DNA from: Lachnospiraceae bacterium
Lineage (GTDB): Bacteria > Bacillota > Clostridia > Lachnospirales > Lachnospiraceae
Direction of reading: 5' to 3'
Assembly (NCBI GenBank): GCA_019424135.1
Contig: JAHYZZ010000022.1
Location: 23,832 to 39,908 of the forward strand
DNA: 16,077 nucleotides
The notes under the pieces were generated by a model. That model had not been told where the DNA came from. It worked only from the letters and a program-made list of their open reading frames with translations, and did not search any database. Below are positions 8,276 to 14,768 of this stretch, piece after piece (positions within the stretch are counted from its first letter, which is position 1; each line of letters begins with the position of its first letter). Made by a program: the position numbers and the translations under genes.

Positions 8276-9385
8276 ATGAATTTATCAGATTCAAAGAAGA
8301 AACTGGCACTGGCCGGTGTGGTATGCGGAATCGTAGCGGCACTTCTGGCATATTTTGGAAATCCGGCGAATATGGCATTTTGTATTGCTTGTTTTATCCG
8401 GGATACGGCGGGTGCATTGGGAATGCATCAGACGGAGACGGTACAGTATGCAAGACCAGAGATCATCGGTCTGGTTCTGGGGGCGTTTTTGATTTCGGTA
8501 GCGACAAAGGAATATCGTTCGACAGCGGGCTCATCGCCCATGATTCGTTTCCTGCTGGGGATTATTATTATGATTGGAGCCTTGGTGTTCCTTGGATGTC
8601 CGCTGCGTATGGTCATTCGCATGTCGGCAGGTGATCTAAATGCATGGGTTGCATTGATTGGATTTGTCCTGGGAATCGCAACAGGTGTATTTGCTTTGAA
8701 AAAAGGCTTTAGCCTGGGACGTTCCTATGTGGCGAATAAAGAAAGTGGAGCAGTCATCTCCGTGATTGTTATTGGAATTTTGATTTTGGCGCTTTTCACA
8801 ACTCTGTTAAAAAGCAGTGAGACGGGACCGGGAAGCATGCATGCACCAGTGCTTATAGCGCTTGTAGGAGGTCTGGTGTTTGGAGCCTTTGCCCAGAAGT
8901 CCAGAATGTGTTTTGCCGGAAGTATCCGTGATATTATTCTGATGAGAAATTTTGACCTGATTTGTGTGATCGGAGGATTATTTGCGGTTATGCTGGTATT
9001 CAACCTTGCGACCGGAAGGTTTGTACTGGCCTTTGATACCCCGGGAATTATCGCTCATTCCGATCATCTATGGAATATTCTGGGGATGTATACCGTAGGA
9101 TTTGCAGCAGTGCTGGCCGGCGGATGCCCCCTTCGGCAGTTGATCCTGGCAGGCCAGGGGTCTTCTGATGCAGCTATGACGGTAGTGGGAATGTTTGTGG
9201 GATCAGCTTTGTGTCACAATCTGGGACTGGCAGCCAGTGGAACGGCATTGGATGCAAAAACACAGGGGGTTGTTGCAGGAGCGGTACCGTTTAACGGAAA
9301 GGTTGCATGCATTATCTGTATTGTTCTTTTGTTTGTAATCGCATTTACGAATAAGAGAAAGGTTGAAATAAGTAAGAAAGCGTAG
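8276..9385 (+). CDS. yedE: YedE-type selenium metabolism membrane protein (YeeE/YedE family)
   Basis: A 369-aa polytopic inner-membrane protein with about ten hydrophobic segments. It has two related halves, each with the YeeE/YedE signature: FLGCPLRMVIRMSAGD in the first, and KSRMCFAGSIRDI with AGGCPLRQLILAGQG in the second. Characterised relatives import thiosulfate using conserved cysteines in such GCP motifs. The form found beside selD and yedF is assigned to selenium metabolism, with import of a selenium compound as the usual proposal. Start 8276 is preceded by a strong AAGGAGG at 8263-8269; an in-frame upstream ATG at 8252 lacks such a site. The C-terminus is a basic KRKVEISKKA tail. 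The gene lies between the desulfurase and the TusA-like gene. Confidence 0.9.
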   Translation: MNLSDSKKKLALAGVVCGIVAALLAYFGNPANMAFCIACFIRDTAGALGMHQTETVQYARPEIIGLVLGAFLISVATKEYRSTAGSSPMIRFLLGIIIMIGALVFLGCPLRMVIRMSAGDLNAWVALIGFVLGIATGVFALKKGFSLGRSYVANKESGAVISVIVIGILILALFTTLLKSSETGPGSMHAPVLIALVGGLVFGAFAQKSRMCFAGSIRDIILMRNFDLICVIGGLFAVMLVFNLATGRFVLAFDTPGIIAHSDHLWNILGMYTVGFAAVLAGGCPLRQLILAGQGSSDAAMTVVGMFVGSALCHNLGLAASGTALDAKTQGVVAGAVPFNGKVACIICIVLLFVIAFTNKRKVEISKKA

Positions 9386-9409
9386 TATCCTAGGAAAGAA
9401 GGTAAAAAC

Positions 9410-9613
9410 ATGAAGGAAGTAGATGCAAGAGGATTGTCCTGTCCTGAGCCGGTGATGTTGACAGCCGAAGCGCTGAAAGGATCCACGGAGCCGGTAAAAG
9501 TGCTGGTGACGGAGGCTCATCAGAAGACCAATGTGGAGAAATATGCTAAGGATCACGGCAAAAAGACCACATCGGTGGAAAAGGACGGATATATTGAAGT
9601 GGTGATTGAGTAA
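9410..9613 (+). CDS. TusA/SirA-like small sulfur/selenium relay protein
   Basis: A 67-aa single-domain TusA-like protein: VDARGLSCPEPVMLTAEAL with the catalytic cysteine C11 in the CPxP motif, then the beta-alpha-beta-beta fold (VKVLVTEAH, YIEVVIE). TusA-type proteins accept persulfide from cysteine desulfurases and pass it on. Here the desulfurase is encoded two genes upstream and the YedE-type channel immediately upstream, a pairing also seen with E. coli yedE-yedF. AGAAGG at 9397-9402 lies 7 nt from the ATG. It starts 24 bp after yedE and ends 1 bp before the next start. It is shorter than YedF and lacks its second domain, so the cluster has two different CPxP carriers. Confidence 0.87.
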   Translation: MKEVDARGLSCPEPVMLTAEALKGSTEPVKVLVTEAHQKTNVEKYAKDHGKKTTSVEKDGYIEVVIE

Positions 9614-9614
9614 C

Positions 9615-9851
9615 ATGAGGAAAAAAGAATTAAAGCTAGTTGTAACCTTTCACACAACTGCGGACGCCATGGCCATGGAAAAGGTCTGCAAGGAACAAAA
9701 CGCCCCAGGGCGGATTATCCCGGTGCCAAGAGCTATCTCGGCAGGCTGCGGACTTTCCTGGTGTGCGGATATTTCCGACAGAGAGAAGATTGCGGAAGTG
9801 ATGAAAGAAGCTGGAATCGAAGAAGAAGACATGCATGAATGTATGGTGTAA
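9615..9851 (+). CDS. DUF3343 / putative Se/S carrier-like protein
   Basis: A 78-aa protein matching the DUF3343 (Se/S carrier-like) pattern. It opens with a short beta strand (ELKLVVTFHTTADAMAMEKVC), then GRIIPVPRAISAGCGLSWCAD with C45 and C50, and an acidic C-terminal helix ending in HECMV. The invariant-looking PVPR-ISAGCGLSW core and multiple cysteines suggest transient binding of a thiol- or selenide-level atom, but no activity is established. ATG 9615 follows the previous stop by 1 bp, so the two small proteins are translationally coupled. A TTG at 9606 in the same frame is possible but would overlap tusA. A terminator follows at once. Confidence 0.85.
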   Translation: MRKKELKLVVTFHTTADAMAMEKVCKEQNAPGRIIPVPRAISAGCGLSWCADISDREKIAEVMKEAGIEEEDMHECMV

Positions 9852-9864
9852 AAAGGTGTAACCA

Positions 9865-9903
9865 AAAAAGAGCTGCGCTCCAGAAAAAGGGCGCAGTTTT
9901 TTA
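9865..9903 (+). terminator. Rho-independent terminator ending the selenium cluster
   Basis: CTGCGCTC (9873-9880) pairs with GGGCGCAG (9889-9896), including one G-T pair, around an A-rich 8-nt loop. TTTTTT follows at 9897-9902 and AAAAAA precedes at 9864-9869. It closes the operon 22 bp after the last stop. Confidence 0.88.
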
Positions 9904-9916
9904 TACGCGAAAAACG

Positions 9917-9946
9917 ACAGTTCCCTCAGTAATATCTGCCGTTTAA
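9917..9946 (+). promoter_or_regulatory. LytTR-type direct repeat upstream of the symporter
   Basis: ACAGTTCCC (9917-9925) and GCCGTTTAA (9938-9946) are two 9-bp half-sites with identical C-A/C-GTT cores, spaced 12 bp apart (21-bp period). This is the architecture described for LytTR-domain regulators such as AgrA. The pair ends 10 bp before the predicted -35, a normal activator position. A LytTR regulator is encoded about 3.4 kb downstream. Confidence 0.55.
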
Positions 9947-9956
9947 ACGAAAGCTA

Positions 9957-9984
9957 TTGCATCATTTTCGTTACTGGTTAAAAT
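9957..9984 (+). promoter_or_regulatory. Candidate promoter of the symporter gene
   Basis: TTGCAT (9957-9962) and TAAAAT (9979-9984) are 16 bp apart. The -35 is poor (TTG only), as expected if the LytTR repeats recruit an activator. The leader to the ATG at 10053 is about 60 nt and almost pure purine near the RBS. Confidence 0.45.
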
Positions 9985-10052
9985 ATAGCCATAGCATATG
10001 TGAGAGCGGAATACAAAAAAGGAAGAGAGAAAAAAGAAAGAGGGAAGAAAAA

Positions 10053-11303
10053 ATGGAAAAGAAAAAGAAAATCTCGGTATCTCTGACAACACAGATTTTG
10101 ATTGCTACAGTAGGCGGAATCGTCTTTGGTGCCTTGGTAGGACCTTGGGCTGAAAATCTGAAGTTTATTGGAGATATTTTCTTGAGATTGATTCAGATGT
10201 CAGTTGTGCTTTTGGTCATGTCCTCTGTTGCGGCAGCTGTTGGAGGCGGAGACGGAAAAGATGTGGGAAAGATGGGGGTACATACCATCAAATGGATTGT
10301 GGTATTTACTGCTGTGGCAGCGGCGCTTGGAGTGGCGTTGTCGATGCTGGTTAAGCCGGGACTTGGCATTGATCTTTCCGGGACTGAAGAAGTGGCAGAA
10401 CAAGCAGTAGAGTCTTCTTCGTTGCAAGAAACCTTGTTGAACTTTGTGCCGACCAATATTATTGAGTCTATGGCAGACGGTTCCATGGTGCCTTGTATCG
10501 TTTTTGCCATTTTCTTTGGAGTGGCAATGGGAGCATATACCCGTCAGAGTGGAAACCGTAACATGGCAGACTGGGTGATCGGTCTGAACAAAGTGATTAC
10601 GAATATTATCAAAACCGTTATGTATATTGCACCGGTCGGTATTTTCTGCCTGTTGGCAGATGTGGCTGGATCCACTGGATTTGCAGTCATCATTCCAATG
10701 GCAAAATTCCTGGGTGTACTTTTGATTGGTGATGTGATTCAATTTCTAATCTACGGACCGGTAACGGCGGCTCTGTGTAAGGTCAATCCGCTGAAGATGC
10801 CGAAAAAGTTTGGTAAAATGTCTCTGATGGCAGTGACGACCACCTCTGGAGCAATCTGCCTGCAGACAAAGATGGAAGATGCCGTAACGAAATTTGGTGT
10901 CAGCCGCAAAGTAGCTGATTTTACAGGGCCAATTACGATGTCTATGAATAGCTGCGGTGCAGCGATGTGTTATGTGACAGCCATCTTCTTTATGGCACAG
11001 TCTACGGGAATTGAGATGAGCGTCTATCAAATGGGAATGGCCATCCTGTTATCCTGCCTGATGTGTATGGGCACCATCTCTGTTCCCGGAGGATCAGTGA
11101 TTGTCTACACATTCCTGGCATCATCACTGGGACTTCCGATGGACAGCATTGCAGTACTCATCGGAATTGACTGGTTCGCCGGAATGTTCCGTACTCTGAT
11201 GAATGTAGATGTAGATGTCATGGTAGGAATGCTGGTGGCAAAAAAACTGGGCGAATTGGACCTGGATGTCTATAACGACAAAAAGACCGTTGCATACGAA
11301 TAA
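10053..11303 (+). CDS. DAACS-family cation:dicarboxylate/amino acid symporter
   Basis: A 416-aa integral membrane transporter of the glutamate/dicarboxylate:cation symporter family. A basic N-terminus (MEKKKK) precedes eight predicted helices plus two re-entrant hairpins. HP1 is represented by TTTSGA, HP2 by the glycine-rich VPGGSV, and helix 8 by DWFAGMFRTLMNVDVD. Compared with GltPh, D390, R397, N401 and D405 are kept as D373, R380, N384 and D388. The aspartate that holds the substrate amino group (D394) is G377, and the NMDGT cation motif is S297-M-N-S-C301. A substrate without an alpha-amino group, such as a dicarboxylate, is therefore plausible. The ATG follows GAGGGAAG; an upstream in-frame TTG has no such site. 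LytTR repeats upstream and lytS downstream suggest ligand-dependent induction. Confidence 0.9.
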   Translation: MEKKKKISVSLTTQILIATVGGIVFGALVGPWAENLKFIGDIFLRLIQMSVVLLVMSSVAAAVGGGDGKDVGKMGVHTIKWIVVFTAVAAALGVALSMLVKPGLGIDLSGTEEVAEQAVESSSLQETLLNFVPTNIIESMADGSMVPCIVFAIFFGVAMGAYTRQSGNRNMADWVIGLNKVITNIIKTVMYIAPVGIFCLLADVAGSTGFAVIIPMAKFLGVLLIGDVIQFLIYGPVTAALCKVNPLKMPKKFGKMSLMAVTTTSGAICLQTKMEDAVTKFGVSRKVADFTGPITMSMNSCGAAMCYVTAIFFMAQSTGIEMSVYQMGMAILLSCLMCMGTISVPGGSVIVYTFLASSLGLPMDSIAVLIGIDWFAGMFRTLMNVDVDVMVGMLVAKKLGELDLDVYNDKKTVAYE

Positions 11304-11333
11304 GCCATTATCTAACAAATCATACATAAAACT

Positions 11334-11379
11334 TTCATTGGGGACGGGGGATTTCTAGAAATCCCCCGTCCCCAATGAA
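11334..11379. repeat. 46-bp perfect palindrome (REP-like or terminator)
   Basis: Two 23-nt arms are exactly complementary around the centre CTAG (11355-11358). Each arm contains GGGGACGGGGG. The right arm ends in AATGAA followed by TTTT, so transcription from the symporter could stop here. The sequence style resembles the GGGGACGG-type repetitive palindromes scattered through clostridial genomes. It lies 30 bp after the symporter stop. Confidence 0.8.
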
Positions 11380-11516
11380 TTTTCCACATAATAATCCCTC
11401 AAATTTGTCCACATTCTGGGGATGAGTGTTCTTATAAATGGCGGAATGAATGGTTTTATGGTATGATGGTTTCAGTGGTAGGTGGTTGGAAGGATACAGG
11501 AATCGGAGGACGTAAG
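11380..11516 (+). other. Leader region upstream of lytS; DnaA-box-like repeats
   Basis: This stretch carries TTTTCCACA (11380-11388) and TTGTCCACA (11405-11413), each one base from TTATCCACA, and a looser inverted match TGGGGATGA (11417-11425). TATGAT (11462-11467) could be a -10 element, but no good -35 accompanies it. No RNA gene was recognised. Confidence 0.3.
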
Positions 11517-13328
11517 ATGAGGATACATATGGAGAGTCTGGTCTTTGAGGTTACGTTAAATATTGCACTGTTGGTGTTGGCGTCTACTTTGCTTTCGAAG
11601 GTCCAGATTATTCAAAATATGATTTCCCAGGAACGGCGAAGAGGAATCGGGCAGATATTTCTTGCAGCAGTGTTTGGCGCTCTCATTATCCTATCGGTAT
11701 ATACGGGGATTGAGATCAATGGCTACAACATGAATACCAGGGTGATTGCATCCATTGCGGCGGGAATCTTGGGCGGTCCGGTGGTTGGAATGTATGCCTC
11801 GGTGATTGGTGCAGTCTGTGTTTACTTTTTTTCCGGGGCCCAGGCTTTTGCTATGGCGTCTGCGTTTTCTACGGTTCTGTTTGGGCTTCTGGGAGGCGGA
11901 TTCTACCCTTATTTTCAGAGAGGGAAATGGAAGTATCGGGATCTGTTTTTTTTAACTTTCTTTGCGGAAATTTGTGATCTGGTCGTTCTTCTTCGGATGG
12001 TCAGTCCGTTTTCTCTGGCCTTGGAAACGGTGGTTCAGGCGGGTCCGTTGATGACGGTCATGAATTCCATCGGAATCCTCTTGTTTATCTCTAGTTTTAA
12101 TCACATTTTTATCCGGCAGGACATTGAGAGCAGCAGGCAGCTTCAGAGGGCATCAGAGTTGGCGAAACGATGTATTCCTCTTCTTGGAAATGGACTTCAG
12201 GATGATAAAAACATGAAGGAACTCGTAAAAGTACTGCTGGAAGCCGGCGGATGGACAGGGGTAATTGTGACAGACCGGACAAGAATCCTGGCTTGGGAGC
12301 AAAAGGAGCAGGAAGAAGAAAAAGATCCAGTGTGGCCGGGAAGCCTGCCGGGCCGGGATGGAAGCACCAAGGGAGGAGAAACGACAGAGATCTCAGCGAA
12401 CCTTCCTCAAATGGATCAAATTCCAGAGATTGGCCTGGAATCCATGGAAAAAGGAGAGCTGATCATTGAATATAAGGTGCCAAGGAACAGTGCTTGGTAT
12501 GAATGGATGAAGGAGTACTCTATGGCGGCAGCCCCGTTTATCATCGATAAAGAGTCGGTTGGTAGTCTGATTGTCTGGACCAGGAGACAGTGGGTGTTTC
12601 GGCAAAGTGATGTGGAGCTTTTACAGAATCTGGTAGGAATCGCATCAGCCCAGCTTGCCATGTCTGAGCTGGAGCAGCAAAGACGTCTGCGCCAGGAGGC
12701 AGAGTTTAAGGCGCTGCAGTTTCAGGTAAATCCTCATTTTTTATTCAATGCACTGAATACAATTTCTTATGTCAGCAGAGAAAATGGAGAGCGTGCCAGA
12801 GAGCTTCTGATTATTCTTGCCGACTACTTCCGGTATAATCTGGGAGAAGGGCGGTATATGGTGCCGATGACAGAAGAATTGAAACATGTGCAGGATTATC
12901 TGGAAATCGAAAAGGCAAGATTTGAAGACAAACTGGAGATTACCTACGAACTGCCGGACCAGATGGAGGTTTGGATTCCAACACTAATCCTCCAGCCTAT
13001 TGTGGAAAATGCGGTTCGGTATGGGATTGGAAAGGACGGAATACGGAAGGTATATATTCGGGTTTGTGAAGAGGAGCATTGTTTTCTAGTCAGCGTCCGT
13101 GATCAGGGAAAGGGATTTCCGGAAGAAGTATTGAAAAAGCTGGAAAAAGATGAAGCAGTAGGAGGAAGTATTGGGCTTAACAATGTTAACCAACGGATGA
13201 AACGAACCTATGGCAAAGAACACGGAGTGCAGATTTTTACTTCAACGGAAGGAAGCAGTGTGAATTTGCGTTTTATGAAGGAGTTCGGGAAGGAGAAAGG
13301 AAAGAATGACCAGAATCGCAGTCGTTGA
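11517..13328 (+). CDS. LytS-type sensor histidine kinase
   Basis: A 603-aa membrane sensor kinase. Residues 1-195 hold about six hydrophobic segments with the 5TMR-LYT signature (NTRVIASIAAGILGGPVVGMYASVIGAV). Residues about 205-390 look like a GAF-type sensory region, interrupted by a charged low-complexity linker (KEQEEEKDPV to STKGGETTE). The His_kinase domain follows, with the phospho-acceptor H407 in FQVNPHFLFNALNTISY. A GHKL ATPase domain ends the protein (VENAVRYGIG N-box, DQGKGFPEE, GGSIGLNNV). ATG 11517 is chosen because GGAGGA (11505-11510) is ideally placed; an upstream ATG at 11463 in frame has no RBS. The response regulator overlaps by 23 nt. By family this kinase signals to a LytTR regulator, often for pyruvate-like or carboxylate uptake or cell-wall functions. 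Confidence 0.93.
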   Translation: MRIHMESLVFEVTLNIALLVLASTLLSKVQIIQNMISQERRRGIGQIFLAAVFGALIILSVYTGIEINGYNMNTRVIASIAAGILGGPVVGMYASVIGAVCVYFFSGAQAFAMASAFSTVLFGLLGGGFYPYFQRGKWKYRDLFFLTFFAEICDLVVLLRMVSPFSLALETVVQAGPLMTVMNSIGILLFISSFNHIFIRQDIESSRQLQRASELAKRCIPLLGNGLQDDKNMKELVKVLLEAGGWTGVIVTDRTRILAWEQKEQEEEKDPVWPGSLPGRDGSTKGGETTEISANLPQMDQIPEIGLESMEKGELIIEYKVPRNSAWYEWMKEYSMAAAPFIIDKESVGSLIVWTRRQWVFRQSDVELLQNLVGIASAQLAMSELEQQRRLRQEAEFKALQFQVNPHFLFNALNTISYVSRENGERARELLIILADYFRYNLGEGRYMVPMTEELKHVQDYLEIEKARFEDKLEITYELPDQMEVWIPTLILQPIVENAVRYGIGKDGIRKVYIRVCEEEHCFLVSVRDQGKGFPEEVLKKLEKDEAVGGSIGLNNVNQRMKRTYGKEHGVQIFTSTEGSSVNLRFMKEFGKEKGKNDQNRSR

Positions 13329-14022
13329 CGATGAAAGACCGGCGAGAAGTGAGCTGAAATATCAGCTTGGAGAGCTGATTCCAGAAGCGGTCATCGAAGA
13401 AGGAGACTCTGGCGCGTCTGCTCTTAAGATGGCCGGAGAGGGGAAGTATGACTTGTTTTTTCTTGATATCAATTTGGGTGATATCAGTGGAACAGATCTG
13501 GTGAAGGCAATCCGTACCATGCAGCCAGATGCGGGGATTATATTCGTAACCGCGTATTCTGAATATGCGGTAGACGCTTTTGAGCTCGGCGTAGAAGATT
13601 ACGTCATGAAACCATATGATAAAGAGAGGATTCGGAAGGTTCTAGACCGGACTATGGAGAAAAGGAAGGAGGGGGACGGGAAAAAACTACAAAAGAAAAT
13701 TGCCATCAACAGTGACGGAAGGACTGTGTTTGAAAATATCAGTGATGTGGTATATATTGAAACATATCGCCGGGGATGTTTGATTCATACGACAGAGAGG
13801 GAATATTTCGAAGGAAAAGGGATTGGTGATTTTGAAAAGAAGCTAGAGGGAAGAAATTTTTTTCGTTGTCATAAAAGTTATCTGATCAATCTTGAAAAGG
13901 TCAGAGAAATCTTCCCCTGGGGAAATAACAGTCTTGGGATTAAGATGGAAGGGTATGAAAGGACAGTGATCCCGGCAGGACGGGAAAAAACCAGAATGCT
14001 GAAGCATTTGCTGGGATGGTAA
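13306..14022 (+). CDS. LytTR-family response regulator
   Basis: A 238-aa two-domain regulator. The receiver (1-120) has the acidic pocket D8-D9, phospho-acceptor D54 (FFLDINLG), switch T82 (FVTAYS) and K102 (VMKPYD). The LytTR DNA-binding domain (about 132-236) shows VVYIETYRRGCLIHT, FFRCHKSYLINLEKV and the terminal TVIPAGREKTRMLKHLL. AAGGAGAAAGGAAAG precedes the ATG within the end of the kinase gene; the 23-nt overlap implies coupled translation. Likely targets are the 21-bp-spaced repeats before the symporter and at the right edge of the window. A perfect terminator starts at its stop codon. Confidence 0.94.
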   Translation: MTRIAVVDDERPARSELKYQLGELIPEAVIEEGDSGASALKMAGEGKYDLFFLDINLGDISGTDLVKAIRTMQPDAGIIFVTAYSEYAVDAFELGVEDYVMKPYDKERIRKVLDRTMEKRKEGDGKKLQKKIAINSDGRTVFENISDVVYIETYRRGCLIHTTEREYFEGKGIGDFEKKLEGRNFFRCHKSYLINLEKVREIFPWGNNSLGIKMEGYERTVIPAGREKTRMLKHLLGW

Positions 14023-14066
14023 AAACCGCTGTATAGCAGAAAATGAAATGCTATACAGCGGTTTTT
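14021..14066. terminator. Bidirectional terminator between the regulator and tetR
   Basis: An 18-bp perfect inverted repeat (14021-14038 with 14049-14066) with a 10-nt loop. AAAAA begins one side and TTTTT ends the other, so it works in both directions. It shares bases with both flanking stop codons (TAA 14020-14022; the complement of TTA 14065-14067), so two convergent genes use one element with almost no extra DNA. Confidence 0.93.
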
Positions 14067-14652
14067 AAACGCCGTGTACAAAAGAATCCAGAACATGGGG
14101 CAATAGCTTTGTGCTGTATTCGCTCAAGGAATATTTACCGCGGAACAATGCCCAGTCGTAAAGAAGCGCCCTCTCGAACATGGCATAAATTTTCATAAGT
14201 TCTTTGGCGGAACTGGTCGTTTTAAATTCGCCGTTTCTTAGCCCCTCTTCCAGTATTTCTGTTATCCATTTAAAATAAAACCGCTTGCTGTCAGACAAAG
14301 ATTTTTTTCCCTTCGTAGTCAGCTGGGATGAATAGAGAAAAGCGAGAAGGTCAATATCTACACTGGTCTCAATCATATAAAATAATTCATGGTTTAGAAA
14401 CAGAAGTTTGTCATAAGCGGACATATCCGGATCGATTGTGCCGGCCAGTTCTTCGTATTTCTGATCAAACAAATCTGACAAAGAATTCAAAAGAGCTTCT
14501 TTTCCTTTAAAATAATGATAGAATGTGCCTTTTGAAGTTTTGGAGGCGGCAATGATGTCTTCCACGGTAGTCTGTTCGTACCCTTTTTTGTAGAATAGAT
14601 TCCAGGATGCTTTTACAATCCGGCTTTTGGTGGAAATTCTTTTTCGCGGCAT
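14065..14652 (-). CDS. TetR/AcrR-family transcriptional regulator
   Basis: A 195-aa regulator with an N-terminal TetR HTH (about 8-55): RIVKASWNLFYKKGYEQTTVEDIIAASKTSKGTFYHYFKGKEALL, including the hallmark GTFYHYF. The C-terminal ligand domain is not assignable. GGAAGGAG on the minus strand lies 8 nt before the ATG. It lies downstream of the proline racemase on the same strand but is separated from it by a strong terminator hairpin. It may therefore have its own promoter or be expressed by read-through. Upstream DNA has a spaced inverted repeat, CTATC (14674-14678) and GATAG (14692-14696), which could be an autoregulatory operator. No drug pump or other classic TetR target is adjacent. Confidence 0.9.
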   Translation of the reverse strand: MPRKRISTKSRIVKASWNLFYKKGYEQTTVEDIIAASKTSKGTFYHYFKGKEALLNSLSDLFDQKYEELAGTIDPDMSAYDKLLFLNHELFYMIETSVDIDLLAFLYSSQLTTKGKKSLSDSKRFYFKWITEILEEGLRNGEFKTTSSAKELMKIYAMFERALLYDWALFRGKYSLSEYSTKLLPHVLDSFVHGV

Positions 14653-14692
14653 TGACCCACTCCTTCCTGATGGCTATCGCTTAGTGCTTCTG

Positions 14693-14737
14693 ATAGATAA
14701 AAAGCAGAAGCGGATTAGTCTGCTAACCCGCTTCTGC
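14693..14737 (-). terminator. Terminator of the proline racemase gene
   Basis: On the minus strand, GCAGAAGCGG and CCGCTTCTGC form a perfect 10-bp stem (14704-14713 with 14728-14737) with a 14-nt loop. TTTTTATCTAT follows. It lies 32 bp after the racemase stop and 51 bp before tetR. Confidence 0.88.
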
Positions 14738-14768
14738 AGCCGTTTTACGAACCCTTTTATGTACTAGA

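Noticed and set aside
9957..10052. N-terminal extension of the symporter from TTG 9957
   Set aside because: The extension would cover the predicted promoter and a purine-rich leader. ATG 10053 has a clear RBS and the expected MEKKKK start before helix 1.
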